Below, one piece after another: positions 26,943 to 34,579 of a DNA stretch of 64,000 nucleotides. The stretch is taken from assembly GCA_016213945.1 (NCBI GenBank), contig JACQZF010000045.1, positions 1 through 64,000 of the forward strand, written 5' to 3'. The notes under the pieces are model-generated. The model did not search any database and was not told the DNA's origin. It worked only from the letters and a program-made list of their open reading frames with translations. Source of the stretch: Nitrospirota bacterium (lineage in GTDB: Bacteria > Nitrospirota > Thermodesulfovibrionia > UBA6902). The first letter of the stretch is position 1. Every line of letters starts with the position of its first letter. The position numbers and the translations under genes are program-made.

Positions 26943-27116
26943 TCAGGACAAAGATACTTTTTCAAGGATTTTCTTTATGATATCTTCATCGTTGTGGAGA
27001 ATCGCTTTTAATTCGCGATCGTCTGTCCTGACTCTCTCGTACCTCACTTCTTCTTCAAAACTTTCAAGCGCGCGTTTTAACATCTCTTTTTCTATGTCAG
27101 TCAGCTCAAATACCAT
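26943..27116 (-). CDS. Small acidic/basic helical protein, 57 residues
   Basis: Frame MVFELTDIEKEMLKRALESF ... EEEVRYERVRTDDRELKAIL ... EKVSLS, with a GGGGGAG Shine-Dalgarno 6 bases before the ATG. It is probably two helices, one with many Glu, and has no membrane span or signal. I recognise no family, though the composition and clear ribosome binding site argue for a real gene. It stands alone between the ppdK terminator and the DUF4149 gene. Confidence 0.7.
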   Translation of the reverse strand: MVFELTDIEKEMLKRALESFEEEVRYERVRTDDRELKAILHNDEDIIKKILEKVSLS

Positions 27117-27227
27117 AGTGCTCCCCCTTCCCTCCCTGCCGACTTATGTCCCCAAAGAGGTTTGGAGTTATCCATCCTTCTCTATTTAAATATTATCACA
27201 TTCCCTGCAGTTGTCAAGGTTCCTGAC

Positions 27228-27704
27228 CTACTGTTTCTTCAAAAGAGTGCTGACAAAAGCGAGGGCCACGCCGTCGGCGAGGAGCAGGAGGTTCAGTGAC
27301 GCGCTTACAGCGTGCAATTTCCTGAACTCTTTTCTCAGCGGCGAATCATCTGCCGCCGGAGCTTCAAAGGAGTGGATCTCCTGCTTTACCTTAACAACAT
27401 CAGGATGCAGTTTAAATACTATGAAGAGATTTATAACGATGGCACACACGATAAGGACCAATGAGAGTTTAAAACCTGATCTTGCAAACAGATGCCGCGT
27501 GATCATCATCAGTATCAGGGCAAGGACAGAAAGCGCCATGTTATACATGAAATAGCCGGGGAATAATTTTCCAACGATCTTTCCTGCCATGTCCCTGTCA
27601 AAAGACCTGAAGATAACAGGGGTGATGATGAACGTAAAGATGGAGATACCGCCTATCCAGAGCGCAAGCGCAAGATTATAGCAGAAGCTCCAGATTATGT
27701 TCAT
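27228..27704 (-). CDS. DUF4149/TMEM205-like membrane protein
   Basis: 158 residues with four membrane helices: ~5-30 (LALALWIGGISIFTFIITPVIF), ~48-66 (YFMYNMALSVLALILMMIT), ~76-95 (FKLSLVLIVCAIVINLFIVF), ~133-153. The opening W-x-GG-x(6)-F-x(3)-PV(I/V)F is the DUF4149 signature. Function unknown; the family is related to human TMEM205. No strong ribosome binding site. Confidence 0.82.
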   Translation of the reverse strand: MNIIWSFCYNLALALWIGGISIFTFIITPVIFRSFDRDMAGKIVGKLFPGYFMYNMALSVLALILMMITRHLFARSGFKLSLVLIVCAIVINLFIVFKLHPDVVKVKQEIHSFEAPAADDSPLRKEFRKLHAVSASLNLLLLADGVALAFVSTLLKKQ

Positions 27705-27807
27705 ATGAACATTATACAGTCATCAGACAAAGAGTGCTATAGGTAGGAACGGCTAATGCGTAGATTAGATTTTTCATTGAAAATGTGCTAAAGAATCATA
27801 TGAAGTC

Positions 27808-27852
27808 AGAGGTGGACCCCCAAAATCGGACAGTCGTATAAAGTGTAAAATA
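27808..27852. mobile_element. Possible solo end of an IS3-type insertion sequence
   Basis: GAGGTGGACCCCCAAAATCG followed by GACAG resembles the TGGACCCCxxAAxxxGGACA terminal repeats of IS3-family elements. No transposase remains here. Confidence 0.3.
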
Positions 27853-27914
27853 CCGTTACTTTGCTGGTTATACCTGCTCCAGAGTTATGAAACATGGGCT
27901 AAAAGGAGGCCGCG

Positions 27915-29048
27915 GTGCTGTGGCTGGCATTGAAGACGCTTTTTCATGAGAAGGGAAGGCTTATCATCACCCTTATCGGGATAATATTTTCCACAGTCCT
28001 TTCGCTTACACAGGTATCGATGTATCTCGGCCTGATGGGAAACGCCACGGGCATAATCAGACATATTGACGGAGACATCTGGATAACGTCCAGGAATGTC
28101 CAGAACTTTGATTTTACAAATCCATTCCCCGAAGAAAGGGCCAACAGGATAAAGGCATTGCCGGAAGTACTGCGGGCCGACAAACTTATACTTACATGGG
28201 GCTTTTTAAAGTTGGCCGGCGGGGGGCAGGAGCAGGTGCAGATAATAGGGTTCAACCCCGACACAGGGGCCGGAGCACCGTGGAACATGCTGAATAACAG
28301 GAGCGCCTCTGAAGTAAAAGGCGGCCGATACATGATCATAGACAAGACCTCCGAGCAGAGGACCGGGACCCTGAAGGAGGGCACATTATGGGAATTAAAC
28401 AAGAAGATGTTCAAGCTCGTGGGACTCTCCGAGGGCATAAGGAGCTTCACCACCGCGCCGATAGTTTTTATGTCATTTAATCAGGCGCAGAACTTTTTCG
28501 CGGGAACGGTGCGCCAGAATGAGACGTCCTATATAGTTGCGAAGCTGAAGGACAGGGGAAAGATCAAAGAGGTTGTCAGGACCCTGAGGACGACAATGAA
28601 GGACAATGACGTTTTTACCAGAGAAGAGTTCATATTCAAGACCGTCATGTACTGGACTGTCCAGACAGGGATGGGAATGGGATTTTTCCTGACCGCTATT
28701 CTTGGGCTGATCGTTGGCGGCGCGATAGTGGGACAAACTGTGTATGCAAACACCATGGAGCATCTGAGGGAGTTCGGGACGCTCAAGGCGCTGGGAGCAA
28801 AGAACAGCGATATATATCAGGTCATCTTCGGCCAGGTCAGTATAAACGCCGTGATCGGTTACGCGGCCGGATCAATGATCATCATTCTCGCGCAGGGCGG
28901 AATTGAAAGGGCAGGGGTGAGCCTGTATTTAAGCGCAGGGTTATTTTTGGCGCTGTTTTTGATAATCCTCATGACATGTTTTTTGTCCGCTTATTTCTCT
29001 GTGAGAAAGGTGAGGACGCTGGACCCTGTGATGGTGTTCAGAACGTGA
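27915..29048 (+). CDS. ABC exporter permease, DevC/MacB (FtsX-like) type
   Basis: 377 residues from a GTG with AAAAGGAGG upstream. TM1 (~18-40, LIITLIGIIFSTVLSLTQV) precedes a large extracytoplasmic domain (~45-250). Three further helices at ~258-285, ~310-330 and ~340-365 make an FtsX-type C-terminal core (AIVGQTVYANTMEHLREFGTL). It ends DPVMVFRT, the usual FtsX end. It is followed by its ATPase and a membrane fusion protein, the DevCAB order of type-I-like exporters. Cargo unknown. Confidence 0.88.
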   Translation: MLWLALKTLFHEKGRLIITLIGIIFSTVLSLTQVSMYLGLMGNATGIIRHIDGDIWITSRNVQNFDFTNPFPEERANRIKALPEVLRADKLILTWGFLKLAGGGQEQVQIIGFNPDTGAGAPWNMLNNRSASEVKGGRYMIIDKTSEQRTGTLKEGTLWELNKKMFKLVGLSEGIRSFTTAPIVFMSFNQAQNFFAGTVRQNETSYIVAKLKDRGKIKEVVRTLRTTMKDNDVFTREEFIFKTVMYWTVQTGMGMGFFLTAILGLIVGGAIVGQTVYANTMEHLREFGTLKALGAKNSDIYQVIFGQVSINAVIGYAAGSMIIILAQGGIERAGVSLYLSAGLFLALFLIILMTCFLSAYFSVRKVRTLDPVMVFRT

Positions 29049-29092
29049 GAGTTAATATGAAATCAACCACAGAGTACACAGAAAAAAGGAAA

Positions 29093-29150
29093 GATTTCGG
29101 ACAAGCCGAAATGACGGACTATGTCATTCCCGCCTGTCGGGAATCTTTCT
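29093..29150. repeat. Dispersed palindromic repeat (TGTCATTCC family), copy 1
   Basis: An inverted pair: GATTTCGGACAAGCCGAAAT (then GACGG) followed by TGTCATTCCCGCCTGTCGGG (then AATC). The same element is at 53682-53753 and 62303-62376. Confidence 0.7.
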
Positions 29151-29212
29151 TTTCTGGAGAATGCAAAGTATCATCTTTGCTCATATGTAGTTTTTAGCTT
29201 AGTTAAGAATTT

Positions 29213-29905
29213 ATGACGCCGATACTTGAATTGAAGAATATCACTAAGATTTACGGAGATGAAGATAACAAGGTGGTTGCGGTGGACTCGCTGACCCTTT
29301 CTCTGAAAAGGCAGGGGGTGCTTCTTATCATGGGGCCGTCAGGCTCCGGGAAAACCACGCTGCTTTCAATGATGGGATGTATACTGCGTCCCACAAATGG
29401 AGAGGTTGTTGTAGACGGGCAAACAATCAGCAGGGGCGAAGGACAACCTTATATTTATGATGATGTCCTTCCCGACATCAGGAAACAATACTTCGGTTTT
29501 GTTTTTCAGTCGTTCAATCTTTTCCCGTCACTCACCGCAGTTGATAACGTAGGGCTAATACTGCGCCTCAAAAAACACGACAAACGGAAGATACAATCTG
29601 AGGCCTTGAGACTTATAGAAAGATTCGGGCTTGCAAAGAGGGCGAATTTTTATCCTTCAGATATGAGCGGAGGGGAAAAACAGAGGGTGGCATTGGCAAG
29701 GGCGCTGGCTGGAGACCCTCCAATTGTCCTTGCGGATGAACCGACTGCAAATCTCGATTCAAAGACCGGGCTTGATGTCCTTAAGCTTTTAAGGGAGTTG
29801 TCGGAAGAGGCGGGAAAGGCGATAGTTATAGTGAGCCACGACCCGAAGGCAGAGGCGATAGCTGACAGGGTTGTCTATTTAGAAGACGGTAAAATTAGGA
29901 ATTAA
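29213..29905 (+). CDS. ABC transporter ATPase, DevA/LolD type
   Basis: 230 residues. Walker A GPSGSGKTT (~42-50), Q-loop FVFQSFNLFPSLT, signature MSGGEKQRVALARAL, Walker B IVLADEPTANLD and switch H in VIVSHDPKAE. This layout is that of the MacB/LolD/DevA group, which powers FtsX-type permeases. It sits between the permease and the HlyD-like gene; the 164-base gap upstream contains a palindromic repeat. Confidence 0.93.
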   Translation: MTPILELKNITKIYGDEDNKVVAVDSLTLSLKRQGVLLIMGPSGSGKTTLLSMMGCILRPTNGEVVVDGQTISRGEGQPYIYDDVLPDIRKQYFGFVFQSFNLFPSLTAVDNVGLILRLKKHDKRKIQSEALRLIERFGLAKRANFYPSDMSGGEKQRVALARALAGDPPIVLADEPTANLDSKTGLDVLKLLRELSEEAGKAIVIVSHDPKAEAIADRVVYLEDGKIRN

Positions 29906-29921
29906 GAAGGGGTCATAAACC

Positions 29922-30947
29922 ATGAAGAAAATAGTTGCGGTAATTGGCTTGATATTTCTTTTTATCGCTGGGTATGTAATTTTTTCAAAAAACAAAAATG
30001 AGATATCAAAGACTGCCTTACCACAGACCACGCTCAGGAGATACGTTGCCGCGGAAGGAAAGGTTGAGGCGATGCGGGGCTATGAAGTGGAGGTAGGCAG
30101 CGAGATAGATGGAAGGATAGCGGAGTTTTATGTGGATGAGGGCGATGAAATAAAAAAAGAGCAATTGATAGCAAAGCTTGAGAACAAAGATCTTGACGCC
30201 AGGCTGAAAGAGGCAGAGGCTGAATTGGAGGTGTCAAGATCAAGGCTGAGTGAGGTGGCATCAGGGTCGAGGGAAGAGGAAATTAACAAGGCAACCGCCG
30301 CGCTTGCCGCTGCTGTCGCCGATATGGAATATGCAAAGGTAAGTCTTCAAAGGCATAAAGCGCTTTTCAGGGAAAGCTTGATACCGAAAGATTTCTATGA
30401 CGAAAAAGTAATGGCCTTCAGAGTTGCTGAGGCAAGGGTCAGGGAGGCTGAAGAGGAAGAGAGGCTCCTTAAAAAAGGGCCAAAGCTGGAGACGTTGAAA
30501 CTAAATGAAGACAGCGTGAAGCGAGCTGAAGCAAATGTCGATTATTTTAAAAAGCTCCTGGAAAAGACATATATAAAGGCCCCGATCTCAGGGACTGTAA
30601 TCCGCAAATATCTTCAGCAGGGTGAGATGATAAGCAAGGAGATGCTTATCGCTCTTGTCGCCATCGCCGATGTGGAAAAGACATGGGTAAACGCGGAGGT
30701 GGATGAGACGGATATCGGCAGGATCCAGCCCGGATACCCCGTTGAGATAACGTCAGAGGCATATCCGGAGAAGATTTTTCACGGGGAGGTCAAAGAGATC
30801 TCGGCGTACGTAGGCGCGAGAAAAGTAAAACCAAACGATCCCGCAAAGAATGTGGATATGAAAGCGATATCGGTAAAGATAGCCGTAAAAGAAAAGACGC
30901 CGTTCAAGCTGGGAATGACGGTGGATGTAAAGATTGTGCCGCAGTAA
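29922..30947 (+). CDS. HlyD/DevB-type membrane fusion protein
   Basis: 341 residues. N-terminal anchor (IVAVIGLIFLFIAGYVIF, ~4-21), a biotinyl-lipoyl-like half (VAAEGKVEAMRGYEVEVGSE), a coiled-coil hairpin (~75-190, EAEAELEVSRSRLSEV), the second lipoyl half (YIKAPISGTVIRKYLQQGE), and beta-barrel domains (VWVNAEV-like VEKTWVNAEVDETD). It links the inner-membrane exporter to an outer-membrane channel, which is not encoded here. 16 bases after the ATPase gene. Confidence 0.92.
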   Translation: MKKIVAVIGLIFLFIAGYVIFSKNKNEISKTALPQTTLRRYVAAEGKVEAMRGYEVEVGSEIDGRIAEFYVDEGDEIKKEQLIAKLENKDLDARLKEAEAELEVSRSRLSEVASGSREEEINKATAALAAAVADMEYAKVSLQRHKALFRESLIPKDFYDEKVMAFRVAEARVREAEEEERLLKKGPKLETLKLNEDSVKRAEANVDYFKKLLEKTYIKAPISGTVIRKYLQQGEMISKEMLIALVAIADVEKTWVNAEVDETDIGRIQPGYPVEITSEAYPEKIFHGEVKEISAYVGARKVKPNDPAKNVDMKAISVKIAVKEKTPFKLGMTVDVKIVPQ

Positions 30948-30950
30948 AAG

Positions 30951-31025
30951 TGGAGGCGACGAGCGGATTCGAACCGCTGAATAAAGGTTTTGCAGACCTC
31001 TCCCTTGCCACTTGGGTACGTCGCC
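30951..31025 (-). tRNA. tRNA-Cys (GCA)
   Basis: Cloverleaf read on the minus strand: acceptor GGCGACG/CGTCGCC, D-arm with AAGTGG, anticodon loop CTGCAAA giving GCA, T-loop GGTTCGAATCC, discriminator U typical for tRNA-Cys, and an encoded CCA. Confidence 0.95.
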
Positions 31026-31103
31026 GGCAAAGACAGAAATTATGAATAGTTAGTTTTACTTTTTACTAACAACTGACCACTCACAACTATTCACTGAAGT
31101 TTA

Positions 31104-31178
31104 TGGAGCGGGCGACGGGATTCGAACCCGCGACCCCAACCTTGGCAAGGTTGTGCTCTACCACTGAGCTACACCCGC
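31104..31178 (-). tRNA. tRNA-Gly (GCC)
   Basis: Minus strand: acceptor GCGGGTG/CGCCCGC, D-arm TAGCTCAGTGGTAGAGCA, anticodon stem-loop CAACC-TTGCCAA-GGTTG giving GCC, T-loop GGGTTCGAATCCC, encoded CCA. 78 bases upstream of tRNA-Cys, probably one transcript. Confidence 0.97.
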
Positions 31179-31189
31179 AATTAAAAGAA

Positions 31190-31210
31190 GGGCGTATTGC
31201 AATACGCCAC
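31190..31210. repeat. Palindrome GGGCGTATTGCAATACGCC
   Basis: A perfect short palindrome next to tRNA-Gly, of the same type as the GGGCGGGTTT palindromes downstream. Confidence 0.45.
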
Positions 31211-31233
31211 TACAACTCTTAACTCAAATCGTC

Positions 31234-31239
31234 TATAAT
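31234..31239 (+). promoter_or_regulatory. Possible -10 box of trpE
   Basis: TATAAT 43 bases before the trpE start. The -35 region 17 bases upstream (TACAAC) is poor. I see no leader peptide or T-box. Confidence 0.3.
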
Positions 31240-31281
31240 AGACAACTAACATAGTAATGAAAAAAAGAGAGTCTTGTCAAT

Positions 31282-32757
31282 ATGCTATACCCGGATTTTA
31301 ACGAATTTGAAAAGAAGTCGCTGGAAGGCAACCTCATTCCGGTCTACAAAGAGATACTTGCCGACCTTGAGACCCCGTTGTCCGCGTTCCTCAAATTAAA
31401 GGGGAAAACAGGCTTCCTGCTCGAAAGTCTTGAGGGCGGAGAGAAATGGGCCAGATACTCCTTTATCGGGAGCAATCCGTCCATGATAATCGAGGGCAAA
31501 GGGAAAAGCCTGACGATCAGCAGGGGCAGTCAAAAAGAGAAAGCCGCGTTCGTGAAGGACCCCCTTGAAGTGATCTCGGCAGAATTGAAAAAATATAAAC
31601 CGGTCAGTATGCCGGGGCTGCCGAGGTTCTACGGCGGCTTTGTCGGATATATCGGATATGACACTGTGCGTTATTTCGAGAAACTTCCTGACAGACATCA
31701 CACGGGGCTTAATCTCCCGGATATCTTTTTGATGTTTACCGACACACTGCTGGTTTTCGACAATCTGACACATAAGATCAAAGTAATATCAAACGCCCAT
31801 ATAGAAGGCAGCGCAAAAGAGGCATATGAAAATGCAGAGGCAAAGATTGAGGCCATAGTAAAAAAATTGCAGTCTAAGGCAGTGATAAAGAAGACGCCGC
31901 GGGACAAATCAACACAGCAGACAGCAGACTTTTCGTCGAACTTCTCAAAGGACGATTTCAAGAGGGCGGTGGAAAAGACAAAGGAATATGTTCACTCAGG
32001 AGACATTATTCAGGCGGTGATATCTCAGAATTTTCAGAGGGCAACTGACATCCCGCCGATAAACGCGTACCGTGCGCTCCGTGTTATCAATCCCTCTCCT
32101 TACATGTACTACATTGAGACCGGGAAGTGTACGCTTGTCGGGTCTTCCCCTGAAATACTGGTCAGGCTTGAAGATGATGATATAGAGTTGAGGCCGATCG
32201 CTGGTACAAGAAGAAGGGGCCACACAAAGGAAGAAGACCTGTCCATGGAGCAGGAGCTTAAGGCAGATCCAAAGGAGATAGCCGAGCACATTATGCTTGT
32301 AGACCTTGGGAGAAACGATGTGGGCAGGGTCGCGGACACCGGCAGCGTAAAGGTCACTGAATTGATGACAATAGAGAGATATTCTCATGTCATGCACCTC
32401 GTATCAAATGTCGTCGGCAAACTGAAGGACAACCATGATGCCTTCGATGTGCTCAGGGCGTCATTCCCGGCAGGCACAGTATCAGGCGCGCCGAAGATAC
32501 GCGCGATGGAGATCATCGAAGAAGTGGAGCCCACAAAACGCGGGCCGTACGCTGGTTCTGTGGGATACTTCGGATTCTCTGGCAACATGGATATGTGCAT
32601 AACGATAAGAACGATAATCTTTAAAGACAAGAAGGCCTACATTCAGGCAGGCGCTGGAATTGTTGCCGACTCTGATCCTGAAAAAGAATATCAGGAAACC
32701 GTTAACAAGGCAAAAGGCATGTTCAAGGCAATAGAAATGGCGGAGAAGGAATTGTAG
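31282..32757 (+). CDS. trpE: Anthranilate synthase component I
   Basis: 491 residues; converts chorismate plus glutamine-derived ammonia to anthranilate for tryptophan synthesis. The N-terminal domain holds the tryptophan-site-like LLESLEGGEKWARYSFIGS. The catalytic C-terminal half has PSPYMYYIETG, IAGTRRRGHTKEED, LVDLGRNDVGRV, PAGTVSGAPKIRAMEIIEE and QAGAGIVADSDPEKEY. The full length and N-terminus favour TrpE over PabB. The stop codon TAG lies in a palindromic repeat. trpG follows 51 bases later. Confidence 0.95.
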   Translation: MLYPDFNEFEKKSLEGNLIPVYKEILADLETPLSAFLKLKGKTGFLLESLEGGEKWARYSFIGSNPSMIIEGKGKSLTISRGSQKEKAAFVKDPLEVISAELKKYKPVSMPGLPRFYGGFVGYIGYDTVRYFEKLPDRHHTGLNLPDIFLMFTDTLLVFDNLTHKIKVISNAHIEGSAKEAYENAEAKIEAIVKKLQSKAVIKKTPRDKSTQQTADFSSNFSKDDFKRAVEKTKEYVHSGDIIQAVISQNFQRATDIPPINAYRALRVINPSPYMYYIETGKCTLVGSSPEILVRLEDDDIELRPIAGTRRRGHTKEEDLSMEQELKADPKEIAEHIMLVDLGRNDVGRVADTGSVKVTELMTIERYSHVMHLVSNVVGKLKDNHDAFDVLRASFPAGTVSGAPKIRAMEIIEEVEPTKRGPYAGSVGYFGFSGNMDMCITIRTIIFKDKKAYIQAGAGIVADSDPEKEYQETVNKAKGMFKAIEMAEKEL

Positions 32758-32781
32758 GGGCGGGTTTGAAACCCGCCCTAC
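32754..32781. repeat. GTAGGGGCGGGTTT palindrome, copy 1
   Basis: GTAGGGGCGGGTTT and AAACCCGCCCTAC form an inverted repeat. Its left end supplies the trpE stop codon. Other copies at 34510 and 36445. Confidence 0.75.
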
Positions 32782-32808
32782 AGAGTTTAGAGTCAGGAGT
32801 TAAGAGTT

Positions 32809-33378
32809 ATGTTATTAATGATCGACAATTATGATTCTTTTACCTACAACCTCGTACAGTATCTCGGGGAACTGGGTGAGGATATAACGGTATTCAGAAA
32901 CGATAAGATTACGATCTCAGAGATAGAGAAATTGGGTCCTGAAAGGATTGTTATCTCCCCTGGTCCCTGCACGCCGAAGGAGGCGGGCATCTCTATAAAG
33001 ACGATACAGCATTTTACGGGGAAGGTCCCGATACTCGGCGTTTGCCTCGGCCACCAGTCAATAGGCGCTGCGTACGGGGCCGAAATAGTGAACGCGCCAA
33101 GGCTGATGCACGGGAAGACCTCGATGATCCATCACGACGGTAAGACAATATTCAAAGACCTGCCCAACCCATTTGAGGCAACACGCTATCATTCGCTGAT
33201 TATAAAGAAAGACACCCTGTCTGCTGATTTTATAATAACCGCATGGACTGGCCAGGGTGAGATCATGGGAATAAGGCACAAAGAATTTATCCTCGAAGGA
33301 GTGCAGTTCCATCCTGAATCAATACTCACAAGGGCTGGAAAAGACCTTTTAAGGAATTTTATAAACCTGAAATATTAG
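32809..33378 (+). CDS. trpG: Anthranilate synthase component II (glutamine amidotransferase)
   Basis: 189 residues, a class I amidotransferase that feeds ammonia to TrpE and often also to PabB. It starts [20 protein letters not shown]. The catalytic cysteine is in [14 protein letters not shown] (~79), and the His-Glu pair in [11 protein letters not shown]. Typical length. Its stop directly abuts the stop of the convergent gene. Confidence 0.95.
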   Translation: MLLMIDNYDSFTYNLVQYLGELGEDITVFRNDKITISEIEKLGPERIVISPGPCTPKEAGISIKTIQHFTGKVPILGVCLGHQSIGAAYGAEIVNAPRLMHGKTSMIHHDGKTIFKDLPNPFEATRYHSLIIKKDTLSADFIITAWTGQGEIMGIRHKEFILEGVQFHPESILTRAGKDLLRNFINLKY

Positions 33379-33726
33379 TTAAAACTTTGCGTTCAGCAGC
33401 GATGCGGAGTACAGCGTGCCGTTATTGGTTTTCTGTATTACAGGTGTAGGCACAGCCAGTTTAATTTTTCCGTTCTCTATCTCAGCAAGACTGCTCGTCT
33501 CTCTAAGACCGTAAAACAAGCCTCCAAAAGTCCCAATGAGTACCCCTGCGCCCACTTTTGTTCCAAAATGGTCGTCGTCAATCGCGTAAACAGCGACACC
33601 TAATAACGCCCCTATCGCGGCGCCGTAGAGTGTATCCCTGAAAACAATTTCTCCTTCACCAGCAGCAAATGCGGCGCCCTGAAAAACCATTATTGACAGG
33701 ACCGTAATAATTAGGATCTTCTTAAA
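33379..33726 (-). CDS. Exported protein with glycine-rich hydrophobic core
   Basis: 115 residues from an ATG with AGGAG 10 bases upstream; two further in-frame starts lie upstream (33735, 33798) but fit the ribosome binding site less well. Signal peptide MFKKILIITVLSIMVFQGAA. The core has two Gly/Ala-rich hydrophobic stretches (LYGAAIGALLGVAVYAI, VGAGVLIGTFGGLFYGL) like glycine-zipper outer-membrane proteins. No specific family recognised. Confidence 0.75.
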   Translation of the reverse strand, partial: FKKILIITVLSIMVFQGAAFAAGEGEIVFRDTLYGAAIGALLGVAVYAIDDDHFGTKVGAGVLIGTFGGLFYGLRETSSLAEIENGKIKLAVPTPVIQKTNNGTLYSASLLNAKF

Positions 33727-33982
33727 CATGTATTTCATTCTCCTTTTATTTATATAAAAAATTCCGGATTGATACTTTCTTATTGTAGTAAAGATCACAT
33801 TGATTTGTCCAGAATCCCTTTGAAATTTTTCCCCGCTGTCTGGTCACGCGATGGAATATTCCCACCTTCTGTGATATTCTATTTAAAAAAATAAATGTTT
33901 TCAGAAAGAAGTTTGGAATAGACGCAGTACGTTAACTCCCCTTTAAGCGGTCCCTTCCAGATAATTTCTCAAGGAGGATATT

Positions 33983-34501
33983 ATGAATAAAATCAAGTGG
34001 TGGATCTTTTTGGGCTTAATCCTTACCGGCTTAATTGGCTCACCATTACACAGCGCCGAAACAGTGAAAGGAGACAAGAAAATGACAGTTGCAGAAGGAA
34101 AGACAATTGGAATTGAGTATACACTCAAACTAAAAGATGATTCCGTAATTGATACGAACGTGGGGGCCGAGCCGTTAACCTATATTCAGGGTTCTCATCA
34201 GATCATTCCCGGATTAGAGAAGGAACTGGAGGGGATGAAGGTTGGCGAGATCAAGAAAGTCACGGTAAACCCGAAAGACGGATACGGCGAGATCAACGAG
34301 AAGGCCGTTGTTGAGGTCAACAAGGAACTGATTCCCAAAGATGTAAAGGTCGGGATGCAGCTTCAGGGAAGGAACGCCGACGGACAAGCTATCTCAGCGA
34401 CAATAAAAGAGATTAAAGAGAAGACGGTTTTACTGGACCACAACCATCCTCTGGCGGGAAAGACCCTGTTCTTCGATGTAAAGGTCCTCAGTATCGATTA
34501 A
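33983..34501 (+). CDS. Periplasmic FKBP-type peptidyl-prolyl isomerase (SlyD-like)
   Basis: 172 residues with a signal peptide (to about SAETVKG, residue ~28). The FKBP domain starts VAEGKTIGIEYTLKLKDDSV, has IQGSHQIIPGLEKELEGMKV and KDGYGEINEKAVVEV, then an insert-in-flap (KVGMQLQGRNADGQ, ~125-150) and ends GKTLFFDVKVLSI. This is the SlyD/FkpB arrangement but exported, so it should fold periplasmic proteins. AAGGAGG lies upstream of the start. Confidence 0.92.
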   Translation: MNKIKWWIFLGLILTGLIGSPLHSAETVKGDKKMTVAEGKTIGIEYTLKLKDDSVIDTNVGAEPLTYIQGSHQIIPGLEKELEGMKVGEIKKVTVNPKDGYGEINEKAVVEVNKELIPKDVKVGMQLQGRNADGQAISATIKEIKEKTVLLDHNHPLAGKTLFFDVKVLSID

Positions 34502-34509
34502 GAATTACC

Positions 34510-34534
34510 GGGGCGGGTTTTAAACCCGCCCCTA
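34510..34534. repeat. GGGGCGGGTTT palindrome, copy 2
   Basis: GGGGCGGGTTT and AAACCCGCCCC(TAC) just after the FKBP stop. Confidence 0.75.
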
Positions 34535-34579
34535 CACGCAGTCTTCCATTTCAGTAACCATTCAAATCAAACAGAGTTA

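Noticed and set aside
31240-31281. Tryptophan attenuator or T-box before trpE
   Set aside because: The leader is too short for a T-box and has no Trp-rich leader peptide or terminator.
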